Part shown: positions 29,249-38,055 of the stretch, in pieces | Position numbering within the stretch: the first letter of the stretch is position 1 | Layout of the letters: each line of letters begins with the position of its first letter | Assembly: GCF_009720865.1 (NCBI RefSeq) | Contig: NZ_WNLA01000002.1 | Location: 310,001-374,000, forward strand | Source: Pseudoduganella ginsengisoli | GTDB taxonomy: Bacteria; Pseudomonadota; Gammaproteobacteria; Burkholderiales; Burkholderiaceae_D | Reading direction: 5' to 3' | Length of the DNA stretch: 64,000 nucleotides | Program-made: the position numbers and the translations under genes | Notes under the pieces: generated by a model | The model's database searches: none | Told to the model about the DNA's origin: nothing | What the model saw: the letters and a program-made list of their open reading frames with translations, nothing else

Positions 29249-30919
29249 TTACGCTGCCGCCTGGGCCGCCTCTCTTTCCAGCGCTTGCCTGCGCTGTTCA
29301 CGCAGCACGAAGCGCTGCACCTTGCCGCTCGGGGTCTTTGGCAATTGCTGCGCAAAGTGGACTTTGCGTGGATACGCATGCGCCGCATAGCGTTCCTTGA
29401 CCCAGCGCTGCAAATCCTTTTCCAGCGCGTCCGATGCGCCATTGCCCTGGCGGGGCACCACGTACGCTTCGATGACTTCACCGCGCACCGCATCCGGCAC
29501 GGCAATCACGGCGCACTCCGCGACGGCCGGGTGCACAGTCAGCACGGATTCGATTTCAAACGGGCCGATACGGTAGCCTGCCATGATGATCACGTCATCT
29601 TCACGCGACGAAAACTGGAAATAGCCATCCGCATCCACTTGCCCCAGGTCGCCCGTGACATACCAGCGGCCATCCGCCGTGAATTTTTCCGCGCTTTTTT
29701 CCGGCTCGCTTTCATAGCCGCTGAACCAGGCCAGCGGGCTGGCCTGCAAATCAAACACGACGCGCCCCACTTCGCCCACGGCGGCAGGGACGTCGGCATC
29801 CTTGGCCAGCACCGCGGCAGACCAGCCCGGCATCGGCGTGCCCATGCAGCCTGGTTTCACAGCGCCGGCCAGGCGCGGATCATGGTGGTTACAAATCGAC
29901 ATGCCGGTTTCGGTCTGGCCGTAATGGTCATACACCGGCACGCCCAGCGCGCCAATGGCCCATTGGTTGACTTCCGGCGTCAGCGGTTCGCCCGCACTGG
30001 ATGCACAGCGGATGCGCAACGCACCCGGCTTCGCATCGGATGCCAGCATGGAACGGTATACGGTCGGCGCGGCAGCGAAGTTCGTCACGCCGCACTGTTC
30101 CAGTACCTTGTACGTCAGCGCTGCGTCGAAGCCGGCTTTCAGCAGCACGCTGGACACGCCAGTCGTAAAGGAACCCAGCACGCCGAAATACAGGCCGTAG
30201 GCCCAGCCGGGATCGGCGGCGCACCAATAAGTGTCGTCCGGGCGCAAACCCAGGCTCAACTCCGCATACGCGTGGAAGGAAGCCAGCGCGCGCACCGGCA
30301 CCACAACGCCCTTCGGACGGCCTGTGGTGCCGGACGTGTAAATCTGGATCAGCGGGCTGTCCGGCCCCAGCGTCGCCGCTTCGAAGCCTGGCGCCTGTTC
30401 ATCCAGTGCTTGCTGGAAGCCGGTGCCGCGCGCACCGGCGGCGCCGCCCACCGTGATGATGGCCCATGGCGCGCCTGCCGGCATGTCGGGGCCGGGATCG
30501 AGCTTGCCGCGCTGCCCCGCATCGCACACCACCACCTTGGCCTGGCTGCCCGTCAGGCGCAGCGCCACGGCGGCCGGCGCAAACGCCGTGAACAGGGGCA
30601 CGTGCACGGCGCCCAGGCGCCAGATACCCATCAGCGTAATCAGGAATTCCTTGCTCTTGCCCATCAGCGTCGCCACCCGGTCGCCTGGCCGCACCCCTTG
30701 CGCGGCCAGCGCGGCGGCAAACCGTTCGGACTGCAGTTTCAAGTCGCCATATGTGAAAGCGTCGACCGACAAGTCGCTGGCGACGACACGGTACGCGATG
30801 GATTCCGGATGGTGGCGGTCGCACAGCAAGTGCGCGGCGCAAACGCGCGGTGCGCCGTACTGGGCAAGCAATTGCGTGATGCGCTGGCTGGGCGTGGTGT
30901 TGGCGGCGGCAAAGTCCAT
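29249..30919 (-). CDS. AMP-forming acyl-CoA synthetase
   Basis: 556 residues from the ATG at 30919 with TTTGGAGACAGAT upstream. It belongs to the ANL superfamily: ATP-binding loop IYTSGTTGRPKGVVVP near 187-202, DHYGQTETGM near 330, the hinge and TGD motif in GRWYVTGDLGQVDADGYFQF near 425, and the C-terminal catalytic Lys in KTPSGKVQRF. It activates a short or medium carboxylic acid to its CoA ester via an acyl-adenylate. It is similar in plan to acetyl- and propionyl-CoA synthetases but shorter. Adjacency to valine catabolism suggests a branched short-chain acid, but this is only inference. It is divergent from a TetR regulator. Confidence 0.92.
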   Translation of the reverse strand: MDFAAANTTPSQRITQLLAQYGAPRVCAAHLLCDRHHPESIAYRVVASDLSVDAFTYGDLKLQSERFAAALAAQGVRPGDRVATLMGKSKEFLITLMGIWRLGAVHVPLFTAFAPAAVALRLTGSQAKVVVCDAGQRGKLDPGPDMPAGAPWAIITVGGAAGARGTGFQQALDEQAPGFEAATLGPDSPLIQIYTSGTTGRPKGVVVPVRALASFHAYAELSLGLRPDDTYWCAADPGWAYGLYFGVLGSFTTGVSSVLLKAGFDAALTYKVLEQCGVTNFAAAPTVYRSMLASDAKPGALRIRCASSAGEPLTPEVNQWAIGALGVPVYDHYGQTETGMSICNHHDPRLAGAVKPGCMGTPMPGWSAAVLAKDADVPAAVGEVGRVVFDLQASPLAWFSGYESEPEKSAEKFTADGRWYVTGDLGQVDADGYFQFSSREDDVIIMAGYRIGPFEIESVLTVHPAVAECAVIAVPDAVRGEVIEAYVVPRQGNGASDALEKDLQRWVKERYAAHAYPRKVHFAQQLPKTPSGKVQRFVLREQRRQALEREAAQAAA

Positions 30920-31051
30920 ATCTGTCTCCAAAGTAGTTATTAGAATCTATCTTCGCTTAAGGTTATGTGGTCATTTTCATGTTGTCAAAGGATTTTTATG
31001 TGAACAATCGTTCGCTTTACGGGCAAACCGGGCCGGCGTAGAATCGCGCGC

Positions 31052-31738
31052 ATGACAATTCAGGGGAACCGCGTGGACGACGACATCAATCCAGCCGAGG
31101 CGCATGGCGCGCCGCGCAGGCCGCGCATCCGCCACCGTGGGCCAGACAAATATCCGCTGATCCTCAACGCGGCGCGGCGCCTGGTGGCGCAATCCGGCTT
31201 CCGCGACGTGCAAATGTCGGCCGTGGCCGATGCCGCCGGCATTGCCATCGGCACGCTGTATCGCTACTTCCCTGCGAAAATCGAATTGATGATGGAAGTC
31301 GTGGACTTGTCGGGCCAGCGGGAAATCGACGTGGTGGCCGGTGTGGCCATGGGCGAAGGAAGCGCCGCCGAACGCCTGGGCGCCGCAGCATGGACATTTG
31401 CCAGCCGCGCGTTGCGTGGCCGCCGCATGGCGCATGCGCTGGTGGCCGAACCCGTGGAGCCGGAAGTGGAGGCAGTGCGCATGAAATACCACCGCGCGCT
31501 GTCGCGCGTGTTTGTCACGATCATTGAACAAGGCATGCGCGGCGGGGAATTCCCCGCGCAAGATGCGCAGGCGTCGGCCGACTGTATCGTCGGATGCCTG
31601 TTTGAAGGGCTGGTCGGGCCACTGGCGCTGGACGCCCCGGCGGACGATCCGGCACTGACTGCGCAGGCGATCGCCATCATCAGTTTCTGCCTGCGGGGCG
31701 TTTGCGGCAGCTCATGTACGTTTGTGCCGCCGCGCTGA
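31052..31738 (+). CDS. TetR-family transcriptional regulator
   Basis: 228 residues if started at the ATG at 31052; a GTG at 31073 is an alternative. The first about 30 residues are Pro/Arg-rich and precede the helix-turn-helix (NAARRLVAQSGFRDVQMSAV, AGIAIGTLYRYFPAKIELM, residues about 39-86). The rest is the helical ligand-binding domain. It is divergent from the acyl-CoA synthetase gene and probably represses it in the absence of an acyl-CoA or related ligand. No clear palindromic operator was found in the 130-base gap. Confidence 0.9.
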   Translation: MTIQGNRVDDDINPAEAHGAPRRPRIRHRGPDKYPLILNAARRLVAQSGFRDVQMSAVADAAGIAIGTLYRYFPAKIELMMEVVDLSGQREIDVVAGVAMGEGSAAERLGAAAWTFASRALRGRRMAHALVAEPVEPEVEAVRMKYHRALSRVFVTIIEQGMRGGEFPAQDAQASADCIVGCLFEGLVGPLALDAPADDPALTAQAIAIISFCLRGVCGSSCTFVPPR

Positions 31739-31837
31739 ACTGTTGCCAATTAACGCTGGCCTACGGCGGTTTTAACGCCTTATTGACACGGCGGGCTCTA
31801 TCTTTGGAAACAACATCAGTTCCATTGAGGTATGCCA

Positions 31838-32437
31838 ATGACCTTCCGCCCTGCCCTGGCTGCCGCCGCCATGCTGGCCTGCGCCTGTCATGCTGCTTAC
31901 GCCGCAGACTTCGACCGGCGTCTCAATGAAGCCAATGCAGGACCTTTCTGGCAGCATGGCAACCTGGTCGTCAACACTGCCGTCGCCAGCGCCGTGGCGG
32001 GCGCACTGTGGCTGGGCGCAGAAGACCGGCTGGGCCGGACGCTGTGGCAAAGCAGCGAAGCGTGGGCCGTGTCAGCCGCCGTCACGGAAGTGCTGAAAGT
32101 CGCGGCGGGCCGGGTCCGTCCAACGGAAACGCAAGATCCCGGTAAATGGTTTGCCGGTGGCCGCAGTTTCCCCAGCGGCCATACGACTGCCGCGGCATCC
32201 GTCGTCACGCCGCTGATACTGGAATACAAAGACGACCATCCGATGGTATGGCTGCTGGCCGCCATCCCCGCCTATGAAATGGTGTCGCGCGTGAAAACGC
32301 ACTCGCACTGGCAAAGCGACGTGATTGCCGGCGCGGCGATCGGCGCCGCCACCGGCTATCTGGAACACCAGCGCGGGCCTTGGGTGGTCAAGGCCCTGCC
32401 GCGTGGCGTGTATGTGGGGTTCAGGAAAGCATTCTAG
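31838..32437 (+). CDS. Periplasmic PAP2-family phosphatase
   Basis: 199 residues. The ATG at 31838 is chosen over the one at 31832 because GAGG ends at 31830, giving a 7-base spacing. Signal peptide to about residue 22 (ending AYA). All three PAP2 motifs are present: KVAAGRVRP (K-x6-RP, near 86), RSFPSGHTTAA (near 109) and SRVKTHSHWQSD (near 151), with the catalytic histidines. It removes phosphate from a lipid or soluble phosphoester in the periplasm; a haloperoxidase-type reaction is less likely. Convergent with the second mmsA-like gene, 9 bases apart. Confidence 0.92.
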   Translation: MTFRPALAAAAMLACACHAAYAADFDRRLNEANAGPFWQHGNLVVNTAVASAVAGALWLGAEDRLGRTLWQSSEAWAVSAAVTEVLKVAAGRVRPTETQDPGKWFAGGRSFPSGHTTAAASVVTPLILEYKDDHPMVWLLAAIPAYEMVSRVKTHSHWQSDVIAGAAIGAATGYLEHQRGPWVVKALPRGVYVGFRKAF

Positions 32438-32446
32438 GCGTGGGGC

Positions 32447-33955
32447 TCACTGCGCGGAAGGGAAACTGAATGCCGCTCCTTCACGCACGCCGGCCGACGG
32501 CCAGCGCTGCGTGATGGTCTTGCGGCGCGTGTAGAAACGCACGCCGTCAGGCCCATAGGCGCCCAGGTCGCCGAACAGCGACCGCTTCCAGCCGCCAAAC
32601 GAGTGATACGCGACCGGTACCGGCAGCGGCACATTGACGCCCACCATGCCCACCTGGATGTTGTCCGTGAAGTAGCGGGCAGCCTCGCCGTCACGCGTGA
32701 AGATGCATGTGCCGTTGCCATATTCATGCGCATCGATCATGTCCATCGCTTCCTGCAGCGATTGCGCGCGCACCACGCCCAGCACCGGGCCAAAGATTTC
32801 ATCCTGGTAGATCTTCATGCCCGGCTTGACGCGGTCGAACAGGCACGCGCCCAGGTAATAGCCATTTTCATAGCCCGGCTGCGCTGCGACGTTGCGGCCA
32901 TCGACCACCAGGGTGGCGCCTTCCGCCACGCCCTGCGCCACGTAGCCGCACACCTTGTCGTAGTGCTGGCGCGTCACCAATGGTCCCATGTCGTTGCCGC
33001 TGTCCGTGCCCGGCCCCACGCGCATCTTGCTGATTTCTTCCTTCAAGAGCGCAATCACCGCGTCCGCCGTCGCATCGCCCACGGCCACCAGCAGCGGGAT
33101 CGCCATGCAGCGCTCGCCGCACGAGCCATAGGCCGCGCCCATGACGGCGCTGACGGCTTGCGCGATGTCCGCGTCCGGCATCACCACTGCATGGTTCTTG
33201 GCGCCGCCCAGCGCCTGGATACGCTTGCCGTGCGCGCTGCCGGTCGCATACACGTATTGGGCAATCGGCGTGGAACCGACAAAGCTCAGCGCCTGCACGC
33301 GCGTGTCCGCCAACAGCACGTCCACGGCTTCCTTGCCGCCATTGACGACGTTGAGTACACCTGGCGGCAAGCCTGCCTGCAGCGCCAGCCGGGCAATCAG
33401 CAACGTCGACGAGGGATCGCGTTCCGATGGCTTCAGCACGAAGGTGTTGCCGCACGCGACCGCCAATGGCCACATCCACAGCGGCACCATGGCGGGGAAG
33501 TTGAATGGCGTGACACCGGCCACCACGCCCAGCGCCTGCATCTCGCTCCACGAATCAATGGCAGGGCCGACGTTGCGGCTGTGTTCTCCCTTCAGCAATT
33601 GCGGCGCGTAGCTGGCGTATTCAATGTTTTCAATGCCGCGCTGCAGTTCGCCCATGGCGTCGCTGAGGACTTTGCCATGTTCGGCCGTGATCAGCCGGCA
33701 AATTTCATCCGCGTGCTGCTCCAGCAATTGCTTGAGGTTGGACATGACGCGGGCGCGCTTCAACGGCGGCGTATTGCGCCACGCAGGGAATGCCGCCTGG
33801 GCGGACGCAATGGCAGCTTCCACGGTGCGTTGATCGGCCAGCAGTACGCTTTTTTCCGCTTTGCCGGTGGCAGGGTTGTATACGTTTTGCGTGCGGCCGT
33901 CAGGGGTGATGATTTCGCCGCCGATCAAATGGCCGACGATGGGTAATGCTTGCAT
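32447..33955 (-). CDS. MmsA-type (methyl)malonate-semialdehyde dehydrogenase, beta-alanine pathway copy
   Basis: 502 residues. CoA-acylating aldehyde dehydrogenase with [20 protein letters not shown] near 150, GSTPIAQYVYATG and the catalytic Cys in GERCMAIP near 284. It is clearly a paralogue of the enzyme at 26520-28025. It follows an omega-amino-acid:pyruvate aminotransferase by 19 bases, so the likely substrate is malonate semialdehyde from beta-alanine, giving acetyl-CoA and CO2, as for BauC/MmsA in Pseudomonas. AAGGAACCTGAAAC precedes the ATG. Confidence 0.93.
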   Translation of the reverse strand: MQALPIVGHLIGGEIITPDGRTQNVYNPATGKAEKSVLLADQRTVEAAIASAQAAFPAWRNTPPLKRARVMSNLKQLLEQHADEICRLITAEHGKVLSDAMGELQRGIENIEYASYAPQLLKGEHSRNVGPAIDSWSEMQALGVVAGVTPFNFPAMVPLWMWPLAVACGNTFVLKPSERDPSSTLLIARLALQAGLPPGVLNVVNGGKEAVDVLLADTRVQALSFVGSTPIAQYVYATGSAHGKRIQALGGAKNHAVVMPDADIAQAVSAVMGAAYGSCGERCMAIPLLVAVGDATADAVIALLKEEISKMRVGPGTDSGNDMGPLVTRQHYDKVCGYVAQGVAEGATLVVDGRNVAAQPGYENGYYLGACLFDRVKPGMKIYQDEIFGPVLGVVRAQSLQEAMDMIDAHEYGNGTCIFTRDGEAARYFTDNIQVGMVGVNVPLPVPVAYHSFGGWKRSLFGDLGAYGPDGVRFYTRRKTITQRWPSAGVREGAAFSFPSAQ

Positions 33956-33974
33956 GTTTCAGGTTCCTTGTACG

Positions 33975-35342
33975 TTATGCGGTCTCGCGGATGGCATCGC
34001 CCAGCGCGGACACGAGGCTGCCGATTTCCGCCGGTGTGGCGATGAACGGCGGCGCCAGCTGGATGGTGTCGCCGCCATAGCGCACGTAAAAGCCCTTTTG
34101 CCAGCACTTCATGGCGATTTCAAATGGACGCCGCGCCGGTTCGCCCGGCAGCGACGCAATCGTAAAACCGGCCGCCAAGCCATAGTTGCGGATATCCGTG
34201 ATGTGCGGCTCGCCTTTCAGGCCGTGCACGGCGTTTTCAAAGTGCGGCGCCAGTTCGCGTACGCGCTCTATCATGTTTTCGCCAACCAGCACGTCCAGCG
34301 CCGCCAAACCGGCAGCGCACGCCACCGGGTGCGCGGAATACGTGTAGCCATGGGCGAATTCCACCATGTAGTCAGGGCCGCCATTGGCCATGAACGTATC
34401 GTAGATTTCTTTTTTCGCCACCACGGCGCCCAGCGGCTGCGCGCCATTGGTGACTTGCTTGGCCACGTTCATGATGTCCGGCGTGACGCCGAAGGCTTCA
34501 GCCGCTGTATAGGCGCCGACGCGGCCAAAGCCGGTAATGACTTCGTCGAAGATCAGCAGAATGCTGTGCGCATCGCAGATTTCGCGCAGCCGCTGCAGGT
34601 AGCCGCGCGGCGGAATCACGACGCCGGCCGAACCGGAAAACGGCTCGACAATCACGGCCGCGATATTCGATGCATCGTGCAGCGCAATCATGTCCAGCAA
34701 GCGTTCCGCCAGTTCCACGCCGTGCTCCGGCAAGCCGCGCGAAAACGCGTTTTGCTTCAGTTGCGTGTGCGGCAAATGGTCGGCCTGGATGCCTTGGCCA
34801 AACAGCTTGCGGTTGCCAACAATGCCGCCCACGGAAATGCCGCCGAAGTTGACGCCGTGGTAGCCCTTTTCACGGCCGATCAGCAAGGTCTTGCTGGCCA
34901 TGCCTTTCGCGCGCCAGTATGCGCGGGCCATTTTCAGCGACGTGTCGGCCGCTTCGGAACCGGAACCCGTGAAGAATACGTAGTCCAGCCCTGCCGGCGT
35001 CAATTCCTTGATGCGGTTGGCCAGCGCAAACGATTGCGGGTGGCCGAACTGGAAAGCCGGCGCATAGTCCAGCGTCGCCACCTGGCGGCTGACGGCTTCC
35101 GTGATTTTCGGGTGGCCGTGACCCAGGCCGCTGCACCACAGTCCGGACAAGCCGTCAAAGATCTTGCGGCCATCCGCATCCGTGTAATAGCAGCCCTGTG
35201 CGCCCACGATCATGCGGGGATCCGCCTTGAAATTGCGGTTGCCGGAAAACGGCATCCAGTGCGCGTCCAGCCATGCGGCATCGGTACGGTGGGGTGCATC
35301 CACCGTGCCGCCCATGGCGCGCTGCAATTCGCCTTGCTTCAT
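33975..35342 (-). CDS. bauA: Beta-alanine/omega-amino acid:pyruvate aminotransferase (class III)
   Basis: 455 residues, CCAGGAGACGAAC before the ATG. The fold-type I class III pattern is clear: FFTGSGSEAADTSLKMARAY near 123, YHGVNFGGISVGG near 164, the PLP-contacting LIFDEVITGFGRVGAY near 266 and the Schiff-base Lys in VAKQVTNGAQPLG near 295. The N-terminus AWLDAHWMPFSGNRNFKADP is typical of beta-alanine:pyruvate transaminases. It moves the amino group of beta-alanine to pyruvate, giving malonate semialdehyde for the MmsA-type enzyme encoded next. Expressed as a two-gene operon under the divergent LysR gene. The substrate is inferred from context plus family. Confidence 0.9.
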   Translation of the reverse strand: MKQGELQRAMGGTVDAPHRTDAAWLDAHWMPFSGNRNFKADPRMIVGAQGCYYTDADGRKIFDGLSGLWCSGLGHGHPKITEAVSRQVATLDYAPAFQFGHPQSFALANRIKELTPAGLDYVFFTGSGSEAADTSLKMARAYWRAKGMASKTLLIGREKGYHGVNFGGISVGGIVGNRKLFGQGIQADHLPHTQLKQNAFSRGLPEHGVELAERLLDMIALHDASNIAAVIVEPFSGSAGVVIPPRGYLQRLREICDAHSILLIFDEVITGFGRVGAYTAAEAFGVTPDIMNVAKQVTNGAQPLGAVVAKKEIYDTFMANGGPDYMVEFAHGYTYSAHPVACAAGLAALDVLVGENMIERVRELAPHFENAVHGLKGEPHITDIRNYGLAAGFTIASLPGEPARRPFEIAMKCWQKGFYVRYGGDTIQLAPPFIATPAEIGSLVSALGDAIRETA

Positions 35343-35395
35343 GTTCGTCTCCTGGTTGTGGGTAGTCGTCCAGGGTGATTCTAGGGTAGCATTTC

Positions 35396-35445
35396 ACTTT
35401 CATATTTAGTTAGATATCAACGTTTAGTTGGCAAATTATGAAAGT
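35396..35445. promoter_or_regulatory. Inverted and direct repeats in the bauA/LysR intergenic region
   Basis: ACTTTCATA (35396-35404) and TATGAAAGT (35437-35445) are exact inverses 32 bases apart, the second overlapping the LysR start codon. Between them TTTAGTT occurs twice (35405-35411 and 35423-35429), 18 bases apart. The region separates the divergent aminotransferase and LysR genes and is the expected binding region for a LysR activator. Confidence 0.45.
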
Positions 35446-36370
35446 AAAGGCAAAGGCAGTGCTGGGACAGCTCAGCGATATGGATTTGCGGCTGCTGCGG
35501 GTGTTCAAAAGCGTGGCCGACTGCGGCGGCATGGCGGCGGCCGGGCTGGAATTGAATATCGGGATTTCCACCGTCAGCCGCCACGTCAAGGACCTGGAAC
35601 AGCGGCTGCAGCTGACCCTATGCAGCCGGGGCCGCGGCGGCTTTGCGCTGACCACGGAAGGCGAGCGCATATACGAAGAAACCCAGCGCCTGCTGGCGTC
35701 CGCCGACGCATTCCGCGCCAGCGTCGACGATATCCACCAGCGCATGGGCGGCCAGCTGCATGTGGCGGTATTCGACAAGACCGCCAGCAACCCCGCTTGC
35801 CGCATCAGCGGCGCCATCGCCCTGTTTGCGCAACGGGCGCCCGACGTGGCGCTGAACTTCCACGTGGCCACGCTGAACATGATTGAACGGGGCGTCATCG
35901 ACGGCCAATACCAGATCGGCGTCATTCCCGCGCACCGCAGTTCCGACAGCCTGATATACGACCGCCTGTTTGGCGAGACCATGCTGCTGTATTGCGGCGA
36001 ACGCCACCCGCTGTTTGCATCCGGCGGCGCGAAGCTGGGCTGGGAAGACTTGCGCCGCTACCAGTTTGCAGGGCTGGGCTACCATTCGCCGAATATGGAA
36101 ATCAGCCAGCAAGTGCGCCTGCCGCGCAAGGCCACCGGGTTTGACCAGGAATCGATCGCCACCTTGATCTTGTCCGGCCAGTACCTGGGCTTCCTGCCGG
36201 ACCATTATGCGAAAGGCTTTGTTGCGGATGGCAAGATGCGGGCCGTGCATCCGAAACTGTTCCGCTACGATTGCGAGTTCGTGGCGATCCTGCGCGGATC
36301 GCCGCAGCCGTCGCGGATTGCCAGCGCGTTCAGGGCGTGTCTGCTGGAGGCGCACAGGCCCAGGCACTGA
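35438..36370 (+). CDS. LysR-family regulator, BauR-like
   Basis: 310 residues from 35438; an internal ATG at 35480 (MDLRLLRVF) is an alternative. The helix-turn-helix occupies residues about 15-75 (LRVFKSVADCGGMAAAGLEL, ISTVSRHVKDLEQRLQLTLC), followed by an effector-binding domain. It is divergent from the beta-alanine aminotransferase gene, the arrangement of bauR and bauABCD in Pseudomonas aeruginosa, so it probably activates beta-alanine catabolism in response to beta-alanine or a related amino acid. Confidence 0.9.
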   Translation: MKVKAKAVLGQLSDMDLRLLRVFKSVADCGGMAAAGLELNIGISTVSRHVKDLEQRLQLTLCSRGRGGFALTTEGERIYEETQRLLASADAFRASVDDIHQRMGGQLHVAVFDKTASNPACRISGAIALFAQRAPDVALNFHVATLNMIERGVIDGQYQIGVIPAHRSSDSLIYDRLFGETMLLYCGERHPLFASGGAKLGWEDLRRYQFAGLGYHSPNMEISQQVRLPRKATGFDQESIATLILSGQYLGFLPDHYAKGFVADGKMRAVHPKLFRYDCEFVAILRGSPQPSRIASAFRACLLEAHRPRH

Positions 36371-36471
36371 ACCATTGCATTCAGCGGAAGAATGAATTCA
36401 GCGCGACAGTACTTCTGCATAGTGGTCCAGCCTCTTATAGTGGCGGCTCCCTATCACACGGAGTAACTGAC

Positions 36472-36930
36472 ATGAACAATTTGAAATCACTGATGGCTGC
36501 GGGCGCCACCTTGCTGTCGCTGGGCGCGGGCGCCGCCCATGCGGATGCGCCGCGCGACAATGTGGTTGGCGCCGGCGGCTATGACTTGACGTCCTACTTC
36601 ACGCAAGAAAAGCCGCAGCGCGGCAATGGCCACCACACGGCTGTCGTCAACGGCGTCACGTACCTGTTCGCCACGGACGACAACAAGAAAATGTTTGAAG
36701 CGAATGCCGCCAAGTATTTGCCGCAGTACGGCGGCTATTGCGCGTATGGCGCATCGGTCGGCAAGAAATTCGTGGCCGATCCGGACGTGTATGACATTGT
36801 CGACGGCAAGCTGTATCTGAACCTCGACAGCAAAATCCGCGCGATCTGGTCGCAAGACATTGCCGGCCGCATCAAGGCAGCCAACGACAACTGGAAAACC
36901 GTCGCAGCAAAACAGCCGTCGGAATTGTAA
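36472..36930 (+). CDS. Exported YHS-domain protein
   Basis: 152 residues from the ATG at 36472 (CACGGAGTAACTGAC upstream). Residues 1-25 form a signal peptide ending AHA. The mature protein has the YHS layout: GYDLTSYFTQEKPQRGNGHH, YLFATDDNKKMFEANAAKYL and the closing YGGYCAYGASVGKKF, with the single Cys of the motif. YHS domains bind metal ions or occur in metal-handling proteins; this short periplasmic version is common in Proteobacteria and its role is unsettled. Probably monocistronic. Confidence 0.9.
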   Translation: MNNLKSLMAAGATLLSLGAGAAHADAPRDNVVGAGGYDLTSYFTQEKPQRGNGHHTAVVNGVTYLFATDDNKKMFEANAAKYLPQYGGYCAYGASVGKKFVADPDVYDIVDGKLYLNLDSKIRAIWSQDIAGRIKAANDNWKTVAAKQPSEL

Positions 36931-36952
36931 GTCCGCACAGCGCACCTGAAAT

Positions 36953-36971
36953 AGCCGGCCCAGAGCCGGCT
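36953..36971. terminator. Hairpin between convergent YHS and small exported protein genes
   Basis: AGCCGGC / GCCGGCT form a perfect 7-bp stem with a 5-base loop in the 48-base gap between two convergent genes. Only a short T-rich run (TATTTC on the reverse strand) follows, so termination is likely but not certain. Confidence 0.5.
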
Positions 36972-36978
36972 GCGTGCA

Positions 36979-37362
36979 TTACCGCATGTCGAATTGCACA
37001 ACCTGGCTGTCAAGCACTTTGTGATTGGGGTTGGCCAGGTCGATCTTCACTGTATGCGGACCGGGCTTCAGTCCCGCCAGGATGATCGGGTCGCTGCTCG
37101 TGTAAATCAGCAGCATGGGCAAGTCATCAATTTGCACGTGCAAGTGGCCAATGGCGGGCTGGCGCGCGGCGGCGGCATCGCCGAATTCCTTGTTGATGGC
37201 GAGGTTCTCCGTGTGGAACTGGATAATGGCGGCGCCTTCCGCCGTGGCGCCGCGCGCCGGGCTATCGATGACAAGGCGCGGCGTGGATGCCGGCTGCACC
37301 GGCACAGCCGCAATGGCGGCCGTGGCGGCACATAAACCCAATACAAATGGCAGTGACTTCAT
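36979..37362 (-). CDS. Small exported protein of unknown function
   Basis: 127 residues from the ATG at 37362. Signal peptide ending near AIA (residue 18). The mature domain has a beta-sandwich look: TPRLVIDSPARGATAEGAAI, IQFHTENLAINKEF, HLHVQIDDLPMLLIYTSSDP, LKPGPHTVKIDLANPNHKVL. The HLHVQID and GPHTVKIDL pattern resembles the DUF6130/Ig-like exported proteins I recall, but I cannot confirm the family. No catalytic residues stand out. Confidence 0.7.
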   Translation of the reverse strand: MKSLPFVLGLCAATAAIAAVPVQPASTPRLVIDSPARGATAEGAAIIQFHTENLAINKEFGDAAAARQPAIGHLHVQIDDLPMLLIYTSSDPIILAGLKPGPHTVKIDLANPNHKVLDSQVVQFDMR

Positions 37363-37477
37363 GGCGATTCCGTAACAGTGGTTGAGGAGTCCGCACTGTA
37401 CGCGCAGCGCCACACGCAGTGTAGCCGCATGGCGCGCAATTCAGTCTTGCGCGCCGCGGCATAGTCAATGCCGGGGG

Positions 37478-38038
37478 TCAGGTACGCCGGCGGCGCGCCA
37501 CTGTCATTGCCAAAGCCGCCGCGCCCAGCAGCGCCAGCGGCGGCGGTTCCGGCACCGTCATGTTATCCATGGCCCACTGTGTACCGCTGCTGCTGTAGAT
37601 GACCAGCGTATCGATGCCGCCCCAGCCCAGCTGCACCCACAGCGGGTTCACGGTATCAAGCACGAACGATTCCGCTGTTGAATACAGCAGCTGGCCATCG
37701 GCATAGCCTTCCAGCGCGATTTCCTGGTCCAGCCATGCCGACGTGAAGAACGCGCCCACGAAGTCAAACGTGCCCGGCCCCGCTTTGGAAATCGCCACCG
37801 TGCCGCCATCGCGGTTGAAGGCCGTGTTGGTTTGCGATACCGTGCCCGCTTGATAGCCGCTGCCCGGCAAGGCATCGGCGCGGATGGTGTTCATGTTGGT
37901 CCAGTTGAAGCCCTGGTAGCCATCCGCAATGGCTTGCGTATAGTCGCCTGGCAAGTCATCAAAGGTCACGACACCGGCCGACGCCTGCGCTGCCCATACG
38001 CCCAGCAACCATGCCAGCATAGTCAACATCTTCTTCAT
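37478..38038 (-). CDS. PEP-CTERM sorted surface protein
   Basis: 186 residues with GGGGAGGAGAACAGT before the ATG. It has a signal peptide (to about residue 21, ASA), a beta-rich domain (VVTFDDLPGDY, GPGTFDFVGAFFTSAWLD, DTLVIYSSSGTQWAMDNMTV) and a C-terminal PEP-CTERM sorting signal: VPEPPPLALLGAAALAMTV followed by a basic RRRR tail. PEP-CTERM proteins are processed by exosortase/EpsH in exopolysaccharide-producing bacteria. It starts 17 bases after the arabinanase stop, so it is the second gene of that operon and may help hold or bind plant polysaccharide at the surface. No exosortase is in the window. Confidence 0.9.
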   Translation of the reverse strand: MKKMLTMLAWLLGVWAAQASAGVVTFDDLPGDYTQAIADGYQGFNWTNMNTIRADALPGSGYQAGTVSQTNTAFNRDGGTVAISKAGPGTFDFVGAFFTSAWLDQEIALEGYADGQLLYSTAESFVLDTVNPLWVQLGWGGIDTLVIYSSSGTQWAMDNMTVPEPPPLALLGAAALAMTVARRRRT

Positions 38039-38055
38039 ACTGTTCTCCTCCCCAG

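Noticed and set aside
31783..31788. Consensus TTGACA upstream of the PAP2 phosphatase
   Set aside because: No acceptable -10 box lies 16-18 bases downstream, so it is not called as a promoter.
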